From JALOOX01 sp964557955 (GTDB lineage Bacteria; Desulfobacterota; Syntrophobacteria; Syntrophobacterales; Syntrophobacteraceae): a DNA stretch of 64,000 bases. Under the pieces are notes generated by a model. It was not told where the DNA came from and made no database searches. It saw only the letters and a list, made by a program, of their open reading frames with translations. Location of the stretch: positions 1-64,000 of the forward strand of contig CAZLCS010000005.1 of NCBI GenBank assembly GCA_964557955.1, written 5' to 3'. This document shows positions 17,955 to 25,747 of this stretch, piece after piece; the stretch's first letter is position 1; each line of letters begins with the position of its first letter. Made by a program: the position numbers and the translations under genes.

Positions 17955-18482
17955 TCACAGTCCCTTTTTCTCCAGCCACCAGAACAGCGGCAGAGCGCCG
18001 GCGATGAAAAGGGGAATGATGACCCGATGGCTGATCCCCAGGGCCTGGGGCAAGGTGATGCGGCCCAGATTGCCCCAGGTGTACACGGTTGTTTCAAGAG
18101 CCGGATAGACCTCCGCGAAAAGGCCGGCCCCGACGATCATGCCCAGAATGCCCCACAGGGCGTCCCATCGCCCTTCGCCGAGGGCGCCCATTGACGTGCC
18201 CGGGCAATATCCCAAAAGGCCCCAGCCAAAGCCGAAAATCAGGGCGCCGAGAATAACGGGTCCCAGGATGGTGGCCTTGATGGAAAGCGTGGCCAGACCC
18301 AGGTCATTGAGCAGATAGATTCCCACCATGCCGACGATGACGCTGGAAAGCATGAACTTGACGATGGTCATGTCCTTCAGACGCAAGGCACCAAGCTGCT
18401 TGTCGTAGCGCAGCACGCGCCCCTTTTGCAGCAGGAAGCCGAACAGCAGGCCGGTCACCAGTCCATAGGCAAGCTGTTTCAT
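17955..18482 (-). CDS. YeeE/YedE-type sulfur transporter, second half (PmpB-like)
   Basis: The 175-residue membrane protein has about five hydrophobic segments and the YeeE/YedE (DUF395) motif GYCPGTSMG with Cys93, a cysteine important for substrate passage in thiosulfate transporter TsuA. It is one half of a split transporter; the other half is encoded immediately upstream and its UGA stop overlaps this ATG (ATGA). GGGAGGTGA precedes the start. The substrate may be thiosulfate or another sulfur or selenium species, and this cannot be read from the sequence. Its cysteine is encoded normally, unlike the partner's. Confidence 0.85.
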   Translation of the reverse strand: MKQLAYGLVTGLLFGFLLQKGRVLRYDKQLGALRLKDMTIVKFMLSSVIVGMVGIYLLNDLGLATLSIKATILGPVILGALIFGFGWGLLGYCPGTSMGALGEGRWDALWGILGMIVGAGLFAEVYPALETTVYTWGNLGRITLPQALGISHRVIIPLFIAGALPLFWWLEKKGL

Positions 18483-19000
18483 CGGTCACCTCCCCCGTAC
18501 ACGAGCCGGGCAACGATGATTCCGCCAAGAAAGAAGAAAACCAGGGCGATGAAGCCGCTGACTGCCAGTTGGAGCGAACCGCTCAACCCGTGTCCGCTGG
18601 GTCACCCATCGGCCAGCCGGGCCCCGAACATGGCGACGATGCCGCCGACAAAGGCGGTAACCGCCCTCAGGGAAACACTCCGCCCGCCGAAGCGGGCGGC
18701 CCACATGTCGGGCACGGCCTGCACCTTGAACGAGCCCGATGTGACCGCCGCGATCATGGCCCCCAGAAATATCCCCACCATGAACATCCATTGCCAGTCG
18801 ATGCGGGGGGCGACCTTGATGAAATAGTCCATCCGCGCCACGCGCTCGGGCCCGAAAAGCTGCTCGATCATGCCGGCGGTGCGCACGAAAGAGGTGGACG
18901 CCCCGAAATACTGCCCGGCGAACCAGACCGAAAGAACCCCCACCACTCCGCTGAGAGCCCCCGCCAGATAGGGGCTCCAGCCGCCATTGTCCTGTTTCAT
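18479..19000 (-). CDS. YeeE/YedE-type transporter, first half (PmpA-like), probable selenoprotein with in-frame UGA
   Basis: Reading from the ATG at 19000 (ribosome-binding site AAGGAGGAG) gives 132 residues of a YeeE/YedE half, ending MFGARLADG. An in-frame TGA (18602-18604) then falls exactly where the family has the conserved Cys of its GC-x-SGHG motif. The frame continues with PSGHGLSGSLQLAVSGFIAL and a last membrane helix to the TGA at 18479, which overlaps the next gene's ATG. Read through, the protein is 173 residues with selenocysteine at 133. A SECIS-like hairpin begins 15 nt after the UGA. Alternatives are a nonsense mutation or a sequencing error. Intact family sequence after the UGA and the coupled overlap argue against decay. 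Confidence 0.8.
18568..18587 (-). promoter_or_regulatory. SECIS-like hairpin for UGA recoding
   Basis: On the minus strand GUUGAGCG pairs with CGCUCCAAC around a three-base GUU loop, with one bulged C. The stem starts 15 nt and the loop 23 nt after the UGA codon. Bacterial SECIS elements are hairpins about 15-40 nt after the UGA with a G in the first loop positions, as here. The apical part resembles that of E. coli fdhF by eye. I have not computed folding energies. Confidence 0.6.
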
Positions 19001-19129
19001 GCTCTCCTCCTTTTGTCATCCGTCCAAAACCAATCACGACTCGAGTTCACAACCTTGCTTCGACCAGTCCTGTTCGTTCATGTTGGACCAGGTCCTTGCC
19101 GGTCCTTTGCGGCCCGGGGCTCCATCGGG

Positions 19130-20506
19130 TCATGGGACCAGGGGCTTGAGCATGTACATGATGTCGCTTTCGCGGGAAGGGTAGGGCGTCATGACGCACT
19201 GGCGGGCCAGTTTGTCCACCGGGATACGGTTGCGCATGGCCAGGGTGAACATGCTGATGAGACCTGTGGCATTGTCTGAGAGAATGTGAGCCCCCAGCAC
19301 GGTCCCGTCGTCCGCCGCCAGGATCTTGTAGGCGGCCGATTTCAGGCCCACCCGCCGATAGGTCGGCCAGCTCAGCTCCCTGCCGAAGCTCTTTCGATAG
19401 GCCACCCCATCTCCTGCCAGCGCCTGCTCCGTCGCTCCCACCATCCCGTACTGGGGGTAGGTGAAAAGTACGGCTGGGACGGCCGAATAGTCCATGGTGG
19501 CAAGGGTGTCACGGTTTCCATGCCGGCCGACGATGTTTGCGGCCGCAACCCGCGCTTCGGCATCGGCCACCCGGGCCAGCTGCACCGTGGCGGCGCAGTC
19601 GCCGACTGCGTAGACGTCGGCGTTGGTGGTCCGCATGGTCTCGTCGACGAGGATGCCGCGCCGTTCATGCTGGATGCCGGCTTTCTCCAGGTCCAGCTCC
19701 TCGATATCCGGGGCCCGGCCGGCGCCATGGACAACCAGGTCGCATTCGAAGCGGCTTCCCGACTCGGTCCTGACGATGAAGGTCCCGTCATGCCTCTCGA
19801 TGGAGGTGACGACCGCCCGGCTTTGAATGTCGATCCCCTCCGCCGCCGAAGCCTCGGTCAGCAGCGAGACCATTTCCTCATCGAAAGGCAACAGTGGACG
19901 GGGGCCCGCCTCCAGGATGGTGCAGCGGGTGTCCGCCGGTCCCAGCCGAACGGCAAAGTGTGCAAACTCAAAAGAGATGAACCCCCCGCCGATGAAGACG
20001 ATCCGGCGCGGCAACCGGTCCAGTTCCAGGAACTGCGTACTGTTGATCATCCATTGAACGCCCTCCAGCGGCAGGGCCATGGGGACGGCACCGGTGGCGA
20101 TGACGATGAAACGCGCCGACAGCCGCCGGTGGTCGACGGCGATGGTGCCGTGGTCCGTGAATCGGGCGCGCCCCGTGATGAAGTCGACGCCGGCATCCTT
20201 CATGCCCTTGACCGTATTGGCCGGCACCCGGTCCGTAAACCGGTTCTTGGCGTCACGGAGGTCGAACCAGTCGGCGGATGCCGGCGTGGTGATGCCGATG
20301 CCGGAGAGGTGACGGGAGCGGGCGACCGTTTCAGCGGCTTCGTAAAACCATTTTTTGGCCTGACATCCGCTGAGGGCGCAGGTCCCGCCCGGCCGGTCAC
20401 TGTGCTCCACCATTCCGACCCTGAGACCGTTGCGGTTCAATTCATGGGCGGCGGTTTGTCCGGCGGTGCCGGAACCGATCACCAATGCGTCATATTCGCT
20501 CAACAT
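19130..20506 (-). CDS. FAD-dependent pyridine-nucleotide disulfide-reductase-like oxidoreductase
   Basis: This 458-residue protein has the FAD Rossmann motif VIGSGTAGQTAA at the N-terminus, a redox pair in GGTCALSGCQAKKW (Cys43, Cys48), an NAD(P) motif GGGFISFE, the second FAD motif VYAVGDCAAT and a C-terminal dimerisation domain. It belongs to the glutathione reductase/lipoamide dehydrogenase/mercuric reductase family. The usual C-terminal HP-x-x-x-E catalytic motif is replaced by TPYPSRESD, so the partner His is missing and the substrate may be unusual. GGAG lies 6 nt before the ATG. It sits upstream of the split transporter on the same strand, 129 bp away, which suggests but does not prove a shared sulfur/selenium role. 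Confidence 0.82.
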   Translation of the reverse strand: MLSEYDALVIGSGTAGQTAAHELNRNGLRVGMVEHSDRPGGTCALSGCQAKKWFYEAAETVARSRHLSGIGITTPASADWFDLRDAKNRFTDRVPANTVKGMKDAGVDFITGRARFTDHGTIAVDHRRLSARFIVIATGAVPMALPLEGVQWMINSTQFLELDRLPRRIVFIGGGFISFEFAHFAVRLGPADTRCTILEAGPRPLLPFDEEMVSLLTEASAAEGIDIQSRAVVTSIERHDGTFIVRTESGSRFECDLVVHGAGRAPDIEELDLEKAGIQHERRGILVDETMRTTNADVYAVGDCAATVQLARVADAEARVAAANIVGRHGNRDTLATMDYSAVPAVLFTYPQYGMVGATEQALAGDGVAYRKSFGRELSWPTYRRVGLKSAAYKILAADDGTVLGAHILSDNATGLISMFTLAMRNRIPVDKLARQCVMTPYPSRESDIMYMLKPLVP

Positions 20507-20527
20507 ACTTGTCTCCAGGCTGTCGGT

Positions 20528-22975
20528 TCAAGACCGGTTGATCGGGTTAGAACACACCCCGCGGGGCCGTTTGGGTGCTCTTTCCTGCAAGTCAAGCGTC
20601 AGCGTTTCTCCCGGCGCCAGGGGATGGATCGTGCCCCGGAACGAGATCTTCGTCGTCTCGAGCTCGCACTGGTCGCAGGTCACCGTCAGGGATTCCGAGG
20701 AGACGGCGATTCCGAGCCACCTGCCCCGGTACTTGATTCTCATACGCAGCTCCGGCAAGTCCTCGGGGATGCGCGGGTGGAGAAAGAGAACATCATCGTG
20801 AAACTCCAGCCCCGTGTAGCAGCGCTGCAGAATGTCCACCGTTCCGGCCATGGCTCCGAGATGGATGCCTTCATGGGTGGTGCCGCCCTGAATGTCGGAA
20901 ATGTCGCTCTCCAGGCCCTTGCGGAAGAGCTCCAGCGAATGGGAGCGGTCGGCTCGGGACAGCACCCAGGAGTGCACGATGTTGCTCAGTGTGGAGCCGT
21001 TGGAGCTGCGCTTCACGTAATAGTCGATGTGGGCGGGGATGCTTTGGGGGTCGAAGTCGTAACCCATCAACCCGAAGAGCTCCTGAATCTCCTCGGCCGA
21101 GAAAAGGTAGAAGAGCATGAGCACGTCGGCCTGCTTCGAAACCTTGTACCGGTTGGGAGTGTCCCCCTCGGCCTCGAGGATCCGGTCCAGCCGATGGATG
21201 TCCCCATATTTCCCGCGGTACCCTTCCCAGTCAAACTCCAGGAGCCGCTCGTATCCCTCGAACTGGCTGACGATTCCATCTTCGTGGAACACCACGCGCA
21301 TCCTGGCGATGATCTCCCGCCAGCGGGAGAGCTCCTCCCGCCCCAGGCTCAAGGTCTCCAGCAGGTCCTTCCTTCGGCCGGGGGCCAGCGCTTCGATGGC
21401 TTTGAGCGCCGTCCGCAGCACGTAGACGGTCATCACGTTGGTGTAGGCGTTGTTGTTCAGACCGGGTGCTTCCGAATCCGGATAGGCGTCGTGATATTCA
21501 TCGGGCCCCATGACCCCGAGGATCTCGTAGCGGTCCAGCACCGCATTGAAGGTCGCGAGCGCGGCCAGAAAACGGGCGATTTCCAGAATCATCTCCGCTC
21601 CGCAGGTGGACAGGAACTCCCGGTCGCCGGTGGCCTTGTAATATTGCCACACATTGTAGGCGATGGCGGCATTGACGTGCCGCTGCAAGTGTGTGTGGTC
21701 CGGCATCCACCGGCCCGATTTCGGGTTCAGGTGCAGATGCTGGGTTTCCTCGCGCCCGTTGCTGCCGCTCTGCCAGGGATAAAGGGCGCCATCAAACCCT
21801 GCCGCGCGTGCCGCGATTCGAGCCTGGCCCAGCCGCCTGTACCGGTACATCAGCAAAGCCCGGGTGAGGTTCGGGATCCTCAGGTTGAGATAAGGGAAGA
21901 TGAAAAGCTCATCCCAGAAGATGTGTCCCCGGTAGGCCTCGCCGTGCCAGCCCCGCGCGGGCACGCCGACGTCCATGTCGATGGAGTTTCTCGAAACCGT
22001 CTGAAGCAGGTGGAAGATGTGCAGCCTCAGGATCAGCTGGGTGCGGTCGCTGTTTTCAATCCGGATGTCGCATCGTTGCCACAGGTGGTCCCACTGCAGC
22101 ACGTGGCTTTGAAGGAGCTCGTCGAACCCGCCGGCATGTCCCACGGCCTCCACCGCGTCCAGGGCCGGCTCGGAAATTGCCAAATCCCTCGACGTGAAAA
22201 AGGACACGATCTTTTCGATCCTGACGGCCTGCTTTTCTCGGACCTGCACAATGAGCTCCTGGCCGATGTATCCGGGACGCTCGAAGAGATCGCGCCGGGC
22301 TTCAACCCGATGCTCTCCCGAATAGACCCGGGTCCTGGCCGCTTCGGCCACCCGCAGCCGGGATTGGCTGGTTTCCACGAGCAGGCAGATGGTTTCCTCG
22401 TCGACCTCCTCGCTCGAAATGGGTGAAAGGTGCCTGCTGTTGAGCTGCCGATAGCGCTTCACCCCGGCATTGATCACCGTTCCGTCGAGGGCGGAGTGGA
22501 CCCGGAGCCGCCCGCTCCAGTTCTCCGGGACAATGGTGATCTCCAGCCCGGCCAGATGCATGTGCTCCATGTGGACGAAGCGTTTTTGGATCAGCGTGGT
22601 TTCCCGCCCTGCCTTGTCTCTGAACCGGACCGTTCTGGAAAGAACTCCCCGCTTCAGATCCAGCTCCTGGCGACAGGAGAGAATATCAACGGACACCGGG
22701 TCGAGCCAGTCTCCCTCCTCGATCCTGAACCGGGTCAGCAGCCAGTTGGGCATGTTGACCAGGTCCTCGTTCTCGATGATGCGACCGGCGATCCCCGTCC
22801 TCAGCCGGTTGTAGCCTCCGGCAAGGTAAGTGCCCGGGTAATGAACGTCCCCGGCCCTGGCCTCCGGCGCCGCGCCGCGGGTGGCGAAATAACCGTTTCC
22901 CAGGGTGCAGAGCGCCTCGCGAAGGCCCTCCCCTTGGGGGTCGAGCCCTTCATAGACCAGCTTCCAGGAATTCAT
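20528..22975 (-). CDS. Glycoside hydrolase family 65 (trehalose/kojibiose/maltose phosphorylase type)
   Basis: The 815-residue protein has the GH65 N-terminal beta-sandwich and (alpha/alpha)6 barrel. The catalytic acid region GVMGPDEYHDAYPDSEAP lies near residue 490 and the barrel entrance reads RGHIFWDELFIFPYLNLR. GH65 phosphorylases split disaccharides such as trehalose or kojibiose with phosphate to beta-glucose-1-phosphate and glucose. The upstream gene carries a beta-phosphoglucomutase-like domain, which would use that product, and a trehalose-6-phosphatase domain, so trehalose phosphorylase is the best guess. Its ATG overlaps the upstream stop (ATGA) with GGGAGG before it. Specificity cannot be fixed by eye. 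Confidence 0.88.
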   Translation of the reverse strand: MNSWKLVYEGLDPQGEGLREALCTLGNGYFATRGAAPEARAGDVHYPGTYLAGGYNRLRTGIAGRIIENEDLVNMPNWLLTRFRIEEGDWLDPVSVDILSCRQELDLKRGVLSRTVRFRDKAGRETTLIQKRFVHMEHMHLAGLEITIVPENWSGRLRVHSALDGTVINAGVKRYRQLNSRHLSPISSEEVDEETICLLVETSQSRLRVAEAARTRVYSGEHRVEARRDLFERPGYIGQELIVQVREKQAVRIEKIVSFFTSRDLAISEPALDAVEAVGHAGGFDELLQSHVLQWDHLWQRCDIRIENSDRTQLILRLHIFHLLQTVSRNSIDMDVGVPARGWHGEAYRGHIFWDELFIFPYLNLRIPNLTRALLMYRYRRLGQARIAARAAGFDGALYPWQSGSNGREETQHLHLNPKSGRWMPDHTHLQRHVNAAIAYNVWQYYKATGDREFLSTCGAEMILEIARFLAALATFNAVLDRYEILGVMGPDEYHDAYPDSEAPGLNNNAYTNVMTVYVLRTALKAIEALAPGRRKDLLETLSLGREELSRWREIIARMRVVFHEDGIVSQFEGYERLLEFDWEGYRGKYGDIHRLDRILEAEGDTPNRYKVSKQADVLMLFYLFSAEEIQELFGLMGYDFDPQSIPAHIDYYVKRSSNGSTLSNIVHSWVLSRADRSHSLELFRKGLESDISDIQGGTTHEGIHLGAMAGTVDILQRCYTGLEFHDDVLFLHPRIPEDLPELRMRIKYRGRWLGIAVSSESLTVTCDQCELETTKISFRGTIHPLAPGETLTLDLQERAPKRPRGVCSNPINRS

Positions 22976-24543
22976 GAAGTCCTCCCGCAAAGTGGGACCA
23001 GTTGAAGGAGAAATCCTCGGACCTCGCCGGGGTCCCTCAGGCTGTAGGTGGCGGCGGTCTCGTACGGAAGGTCACCGACGACGATGCCGATTCCCCGTCC
23101 CCTGATCGCCCGGAAGGCGTCCTCGTCGGTCACGTCATCTCCGATGTAGAACGGCAGCACATCCGGTTGGTCCAGTTTCAGGACGCGCATCAGGGAGAGA
23201 AGCGCTTCTCCCTTGTGCCAGTCCATCCGGGGCTGGAGCTCGAAGACCTTCTTGCCGTAGGATTTGCGCAGCTCGGGGTGGCTTGCCGCAACCTCGTCCA
23301 CCACCGCTTCGACCTGCTCGACCCTGGCGGGATCCACGCGCCGGTAGTGGACGGCGATGGCGAACCTCTTGCGCTCCACGATCAACCCCTCGATGGTGCC
23401 GAGGTTGCGCGACAGGCTCTGCTCGGCCCTGTCGAGGGCGGGAAGAAACTCCTCACCCACCGTATGCTCGACCTGCAGACCCTTGGGCCCCGTGATGTCG
23501 AAGCCGTGGCTTCCCGCGTAAATGATGGACCGGATGCCCACTTTGTCCTGAACGTCATGGAGGTCCCGGCCGCTGATGATCCCCACCGTGCAGTGTCTGG
23601 AAAGCTCGATCACCGCCTCGCGCATGTCCTCGGCCATGACCGCCCGGTCCGGAGTCTCGACGATGGGGGTGAGGGTGCCGTCATAGTCGAGGAACACCGC
23701 GATCCTTTTCCCCTCGGCCCGGCGGGAGATGACTTCGTACCCGTCCAGGGCGGAGGGCAGGGGCTCCACGGTTTCAACATCGCCAATGACGCACACCTCC
23801 GAGAGATCCTCGACAACCCAATGAGCCCCGTTTTCCAGGAGGGCTTCCTTCCGGCCCGTTCGGGCGATCCCGATGACCCGTCCGAAGTTGCCCGCCCTGC
23901 CGGCCTGGACCCCCGATATGGCGTCCTCGATCACCACCGTCCGCCCGGGCTTCACCCGCAACTGCCGGGCCGCCTCGAGGAACATGTCGGGGGCCGGTTT
24001 GCCCGCTATTCCGAGGAGCTCCAGGTCCACGCCGTCCACCCGGGCTTCGAAGACCTCCGACAGACCCACGGAATCCAGGATCATGGCGCAGCTCCTGCTC
24101 GACGAAATGACGGCGGTTTTCAGGCCGTGCTTCTTGGCGCCGTGAATCAAATCCACGGTGGAGGCATAAACTTCGGCCTCCTCTCGCTGAATCTGCTCCA
24201 GGAAATAGGCGTTCTTGCTCTTGCCCAGGCCGTGGATCGTTTCGGCTCCGGCGGGGTCCCCGGGGCCGCCTTCGGGCACATCGATCCCCCGCGACTCGAG
24301 AAAGCTCCTCAGTCCATCGAGGCGTGGTTTGCCGTCCACATGGGCAAGGTAATCGTTCTCGATTTCGAAAGGCCGGAAGGAGATCCCTTCCCGGGAGGCA
24401 TGGCCCTGGAGAAAGTCGTCGAACATCCGTTTCCATGCCGCGGCGTGCACGGACGCCGTGTCCGTGATCACCCCGTCCAGATCGAAAATGATCGCATCGA
24501 AATCGGTTGCGGGTATCGAAAAGGTTTTTCGTTCGTGACCCAT
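22972..24543 (-). CDS. Fusion of beta-phosphoglucomutase-like HAD and trehalose-6-phosphate phosphatase (OtsB) domains
   Basis: This 523-residue protein has two HAD domains. Residues 14-235 look like beta-phosphoglucomutase: motif I FDLDGVITD (Asp21, Asp23), a cap with AHVDGKPRLDG, then VISSSRSC and EDAISGVQAGRAG. Residues 275-515 look like OtsB: FLDYDGTLTPIVETPDRAV (Asp286, Asp288), GIISGRDL, YAGSHGFDI, and GDDVTDEDAFRAI. One polypeptide would therefore interconvert beta-glucose-1- and -6-phosphate and dephosphorylate trehalose-6-phosphate. GGAGGCAGG precedes the ATG at 24543. Translation is coupled to the GH65 phosphorylase downstream. No OtsA is in the window. Confidence 0.88.
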   Translation of the reverse strand: MGHERKTFSIPATDFDAIIFDLDGVITDTASVHAAAWKRMFDDFLQGHASREGISFRPFEIENDYLAHVDGKPRLDGLRSFLESRGIDVPEGGPGDPAGAETIHGLGKSKNAYFLEQIQREEAEVYASTVDLIHGAKKHGLKTAVISSSRSCAMILDSVGLSEVFEARVDGVDLELLGIAGKPAPDMFLEAARQLRVKPGRTVVIEDAISGVQAGRAGNFGRVIGIARTGRKEALLENGAHWVVEDLSEVCVIGDVETVEPLPSALDGYEVISRRAEGKRIAVFLDYDGTLTPIVETPDRAVMAEDMREAVIELSRHCTVGIISGRDLHDVQDKVGIRSIIYAGSHGFDITGPKGLQVEHTVGEEFLPALDRAEQSLSRNLGTIEGLIVERKRFAIAVHYRRVDPARVEQVEAVVDEVAASHPELRKSYGKKVFELQPRMDWHKGEALLSLMRVLKLDQPDVLPFYIGDDVTDEDAFRAIRGRGIGIVVGDLPYETAATYSLRDPGEVRGFLLQLVPLCGRTS

Positions 24544-24936
24544 ATCCTGCCTCCGTTTCCGCGAGTGATGAAGTGACGGTCTCTCCGCGCGCCGCTTCGA
24601 GGAGTTTCAAGTTCAAGGTTTCAAGTTTCAAGATAAAACAGCCCGACGCCGGTCATTGACATGGGTTCGGGTGGTCCAGGGGACATGGGGAACTGCTGCA
24701 AAAACCCTTGAGCTCCGGGGTCGCAGGAGTGAATATTGCTCTCGCACCCGCGGTTCACGGTAACGAGGATTTCGATCCTCAACGAGTGTATTATGCTTCT
24801 TGAAGTTGAGGGCTTGAGTTTTTAAGGGTTTTTCCGGCCTTCCATTTTTGAAATGTAGATCTTCACAAATGGCTGAGCAACCCGAATCGACCGAATCGTC
24901 GTTGCACATCCACATTTCAGCGCAGGGAGAATGTCC
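24544..24936. other. Divergent intergenic region with a composite repeat
   Basis: This region separates the HAD/OtsB gene (minus) from the CBS gene (plus). It holds repeat copy 3 at 24597-24640, then a block to about 24695 (GGTGGTCCAGGGGACATGG...GAACTGCTG) that resembles the spacer between the two copies at 39356-39488. Short inverted arms CCTCAAC/GTTGAGG surround 24777-24813. TTCACAAATGGCTGAGCAACCCGAATCGA, near 24860-24893, recurs almost unchanged before the second CBS gene. No gene is visible. Confidence 0.5.
24597..24640. repeat. Dispersed TTTC(A/G)AG repeat, copy 3
   Basis: CGAGGAGTTTCAAGTTCAAGGTTTCAAGTTTCAAGATAAAACA shows several 7-nt units in the same orientation as the other copies. 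It lies between two divergent genes. Confidence 0.65.
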
Positions 24937-25497
24937 ATGGAAAAGATGAAAGTTCGTGAACTGATGCGGCCAGTGGAGGAGTTCCCGGGACTCTCCAGTC
25001 GGGCGACTCTCATGGAAGCGGTGGAGGCGCTGGCGGAAGCCGAAAAGGAATTCCTTGCCGGGCGGGCCAAACAGAGAATCCTGCTGGTTTTCGACGAGGA
25101 TGGGAGAATCGTCGGAAAGATCTCGCCCATGGACGTCGTCCAGGGGCTCGAGCCCAGCTACGAGGGCATCGAATCCCTCAAGACCCTACCCCGTTACCGG
25201 CTGGCTCCAAGCCTGGTGGAATCCCTGAAAGACGAGCTGAGGGTGTGGGAGCGTCCGCTGTCCGAGCTTTGCAGAAAAGCCGTTGCCGTGAAAATCAAGA
25301 ACTTCATCAAGCTGCCGACCCCTGATCACATGGTCCGCGCCGACGACAGCATGGACAAGGCGTTTCACCTTTTCGTCGTGGGACGACACGACTCGCTTTT
25401 CGTGACGGAGGCCGAGGCCATCGTTGGAGTGATCCGATTCTCGGATGTCTACCGGGAGATCGTGCACACCATGCGCGAATGCTCATTGACTCAATAG
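24937..25497 (+). CDS. CBS-domain protein, copy A
   Basis: This 186-residue protein contains two CBS-like motifs. The first is interrupted (MRPVEEFPGLSSRATLMEAV, then ILLVFDEDGRIVGKISPMDV), and the second covers residues ~125-180 (PDHMVRADDSMDKAF, LFVTEAEAIVGVIRFSDVYR). Such proteins bind adenine nucleotides and act as energy sensors; the partner is unknown. I chose the ATG at 24937 because GGGAG lies 7 nt before it, while the ATG two codons upstream is too close. By my alignment 160 of 186 residues match copy B at 41203-41763, and upstream DNA is also conserved. Confidence 0.85.
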   Translation: MEKMKVRELMRPVEEFPGLSSRATLMEAVEALAEAEKEFLAGRAKQRILLVFDEDGRIVGKISPMDVVQGLEPSYEGIESLKTLPRYRLAPSLVESLKDELRVWERPLSELCRKAVAVKIKNFIKLPTPDHMVRADDSMDKAFHLFVVGRHDSLFVTEAEAIVGVIRFSDVYREIVHTMRECSLTQ

Positions 25498-25504
25498 ATG
25501 GCGA

Positions 25505-25660
25505 ATGGATCCTTTCGACGTCGGGCTCGTCTTTCGCCTGCTTCCGCGGTCGACGTCGGACGACGTTTTTTCTTACCTGGAATCCTCGGAAAAGGACGAG
25601 CTCCTGAGGGATCTGACCGACGGGAAAACCCGGCGGCTGCCGGGTACCTTGAATGGATGA
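25505..25660 (+). pseudogene. Remnant of an MgtE-type Mg2+ transporter N-terminal domain
   Basis: Just after copy A of the CBS gene, a plus-strand frame from ATG 25505 reads MDPFDVGLVFRLLPRSTSDD, then VFSYLESSEKDELLRDLTDG, and stops at TGA 25658-25660. This is the helical-repeat pattern of MgtE N-terminal domains (LLP...VFSYL...ELL..LTD). Only about 51 codons remain, with no CBS or membrane part following. A very short real gene is less likely, since no separate ribosome-binding site is seen. Confidence 0.55.
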
Positions 25661-25747
25661 CGCCCGGGGATTGGGCTGCGTCGGAAGCTCGATGCGCGTC
25701 CAGAAAATGATAATGCCAAGCCGGTCGGCGGTCTCGCTGAGAGCGGG

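Noticed and set aside
18479..18601. Treating the YeeE gene as a pseudogene cut short at codon 133
   Set aside because: The frame after the UGA keeps the family motif and a membrane helix and overlaps the next start, which does not look like decay.
19286..22426. A long open frame on the plus strand of over 1000 codons
   Set aside because: It lies opposite the flavoprotein and GH65 genes, has no ribosome-binding site or family similarity, and is typical antisense openness in GC-rich DNA.
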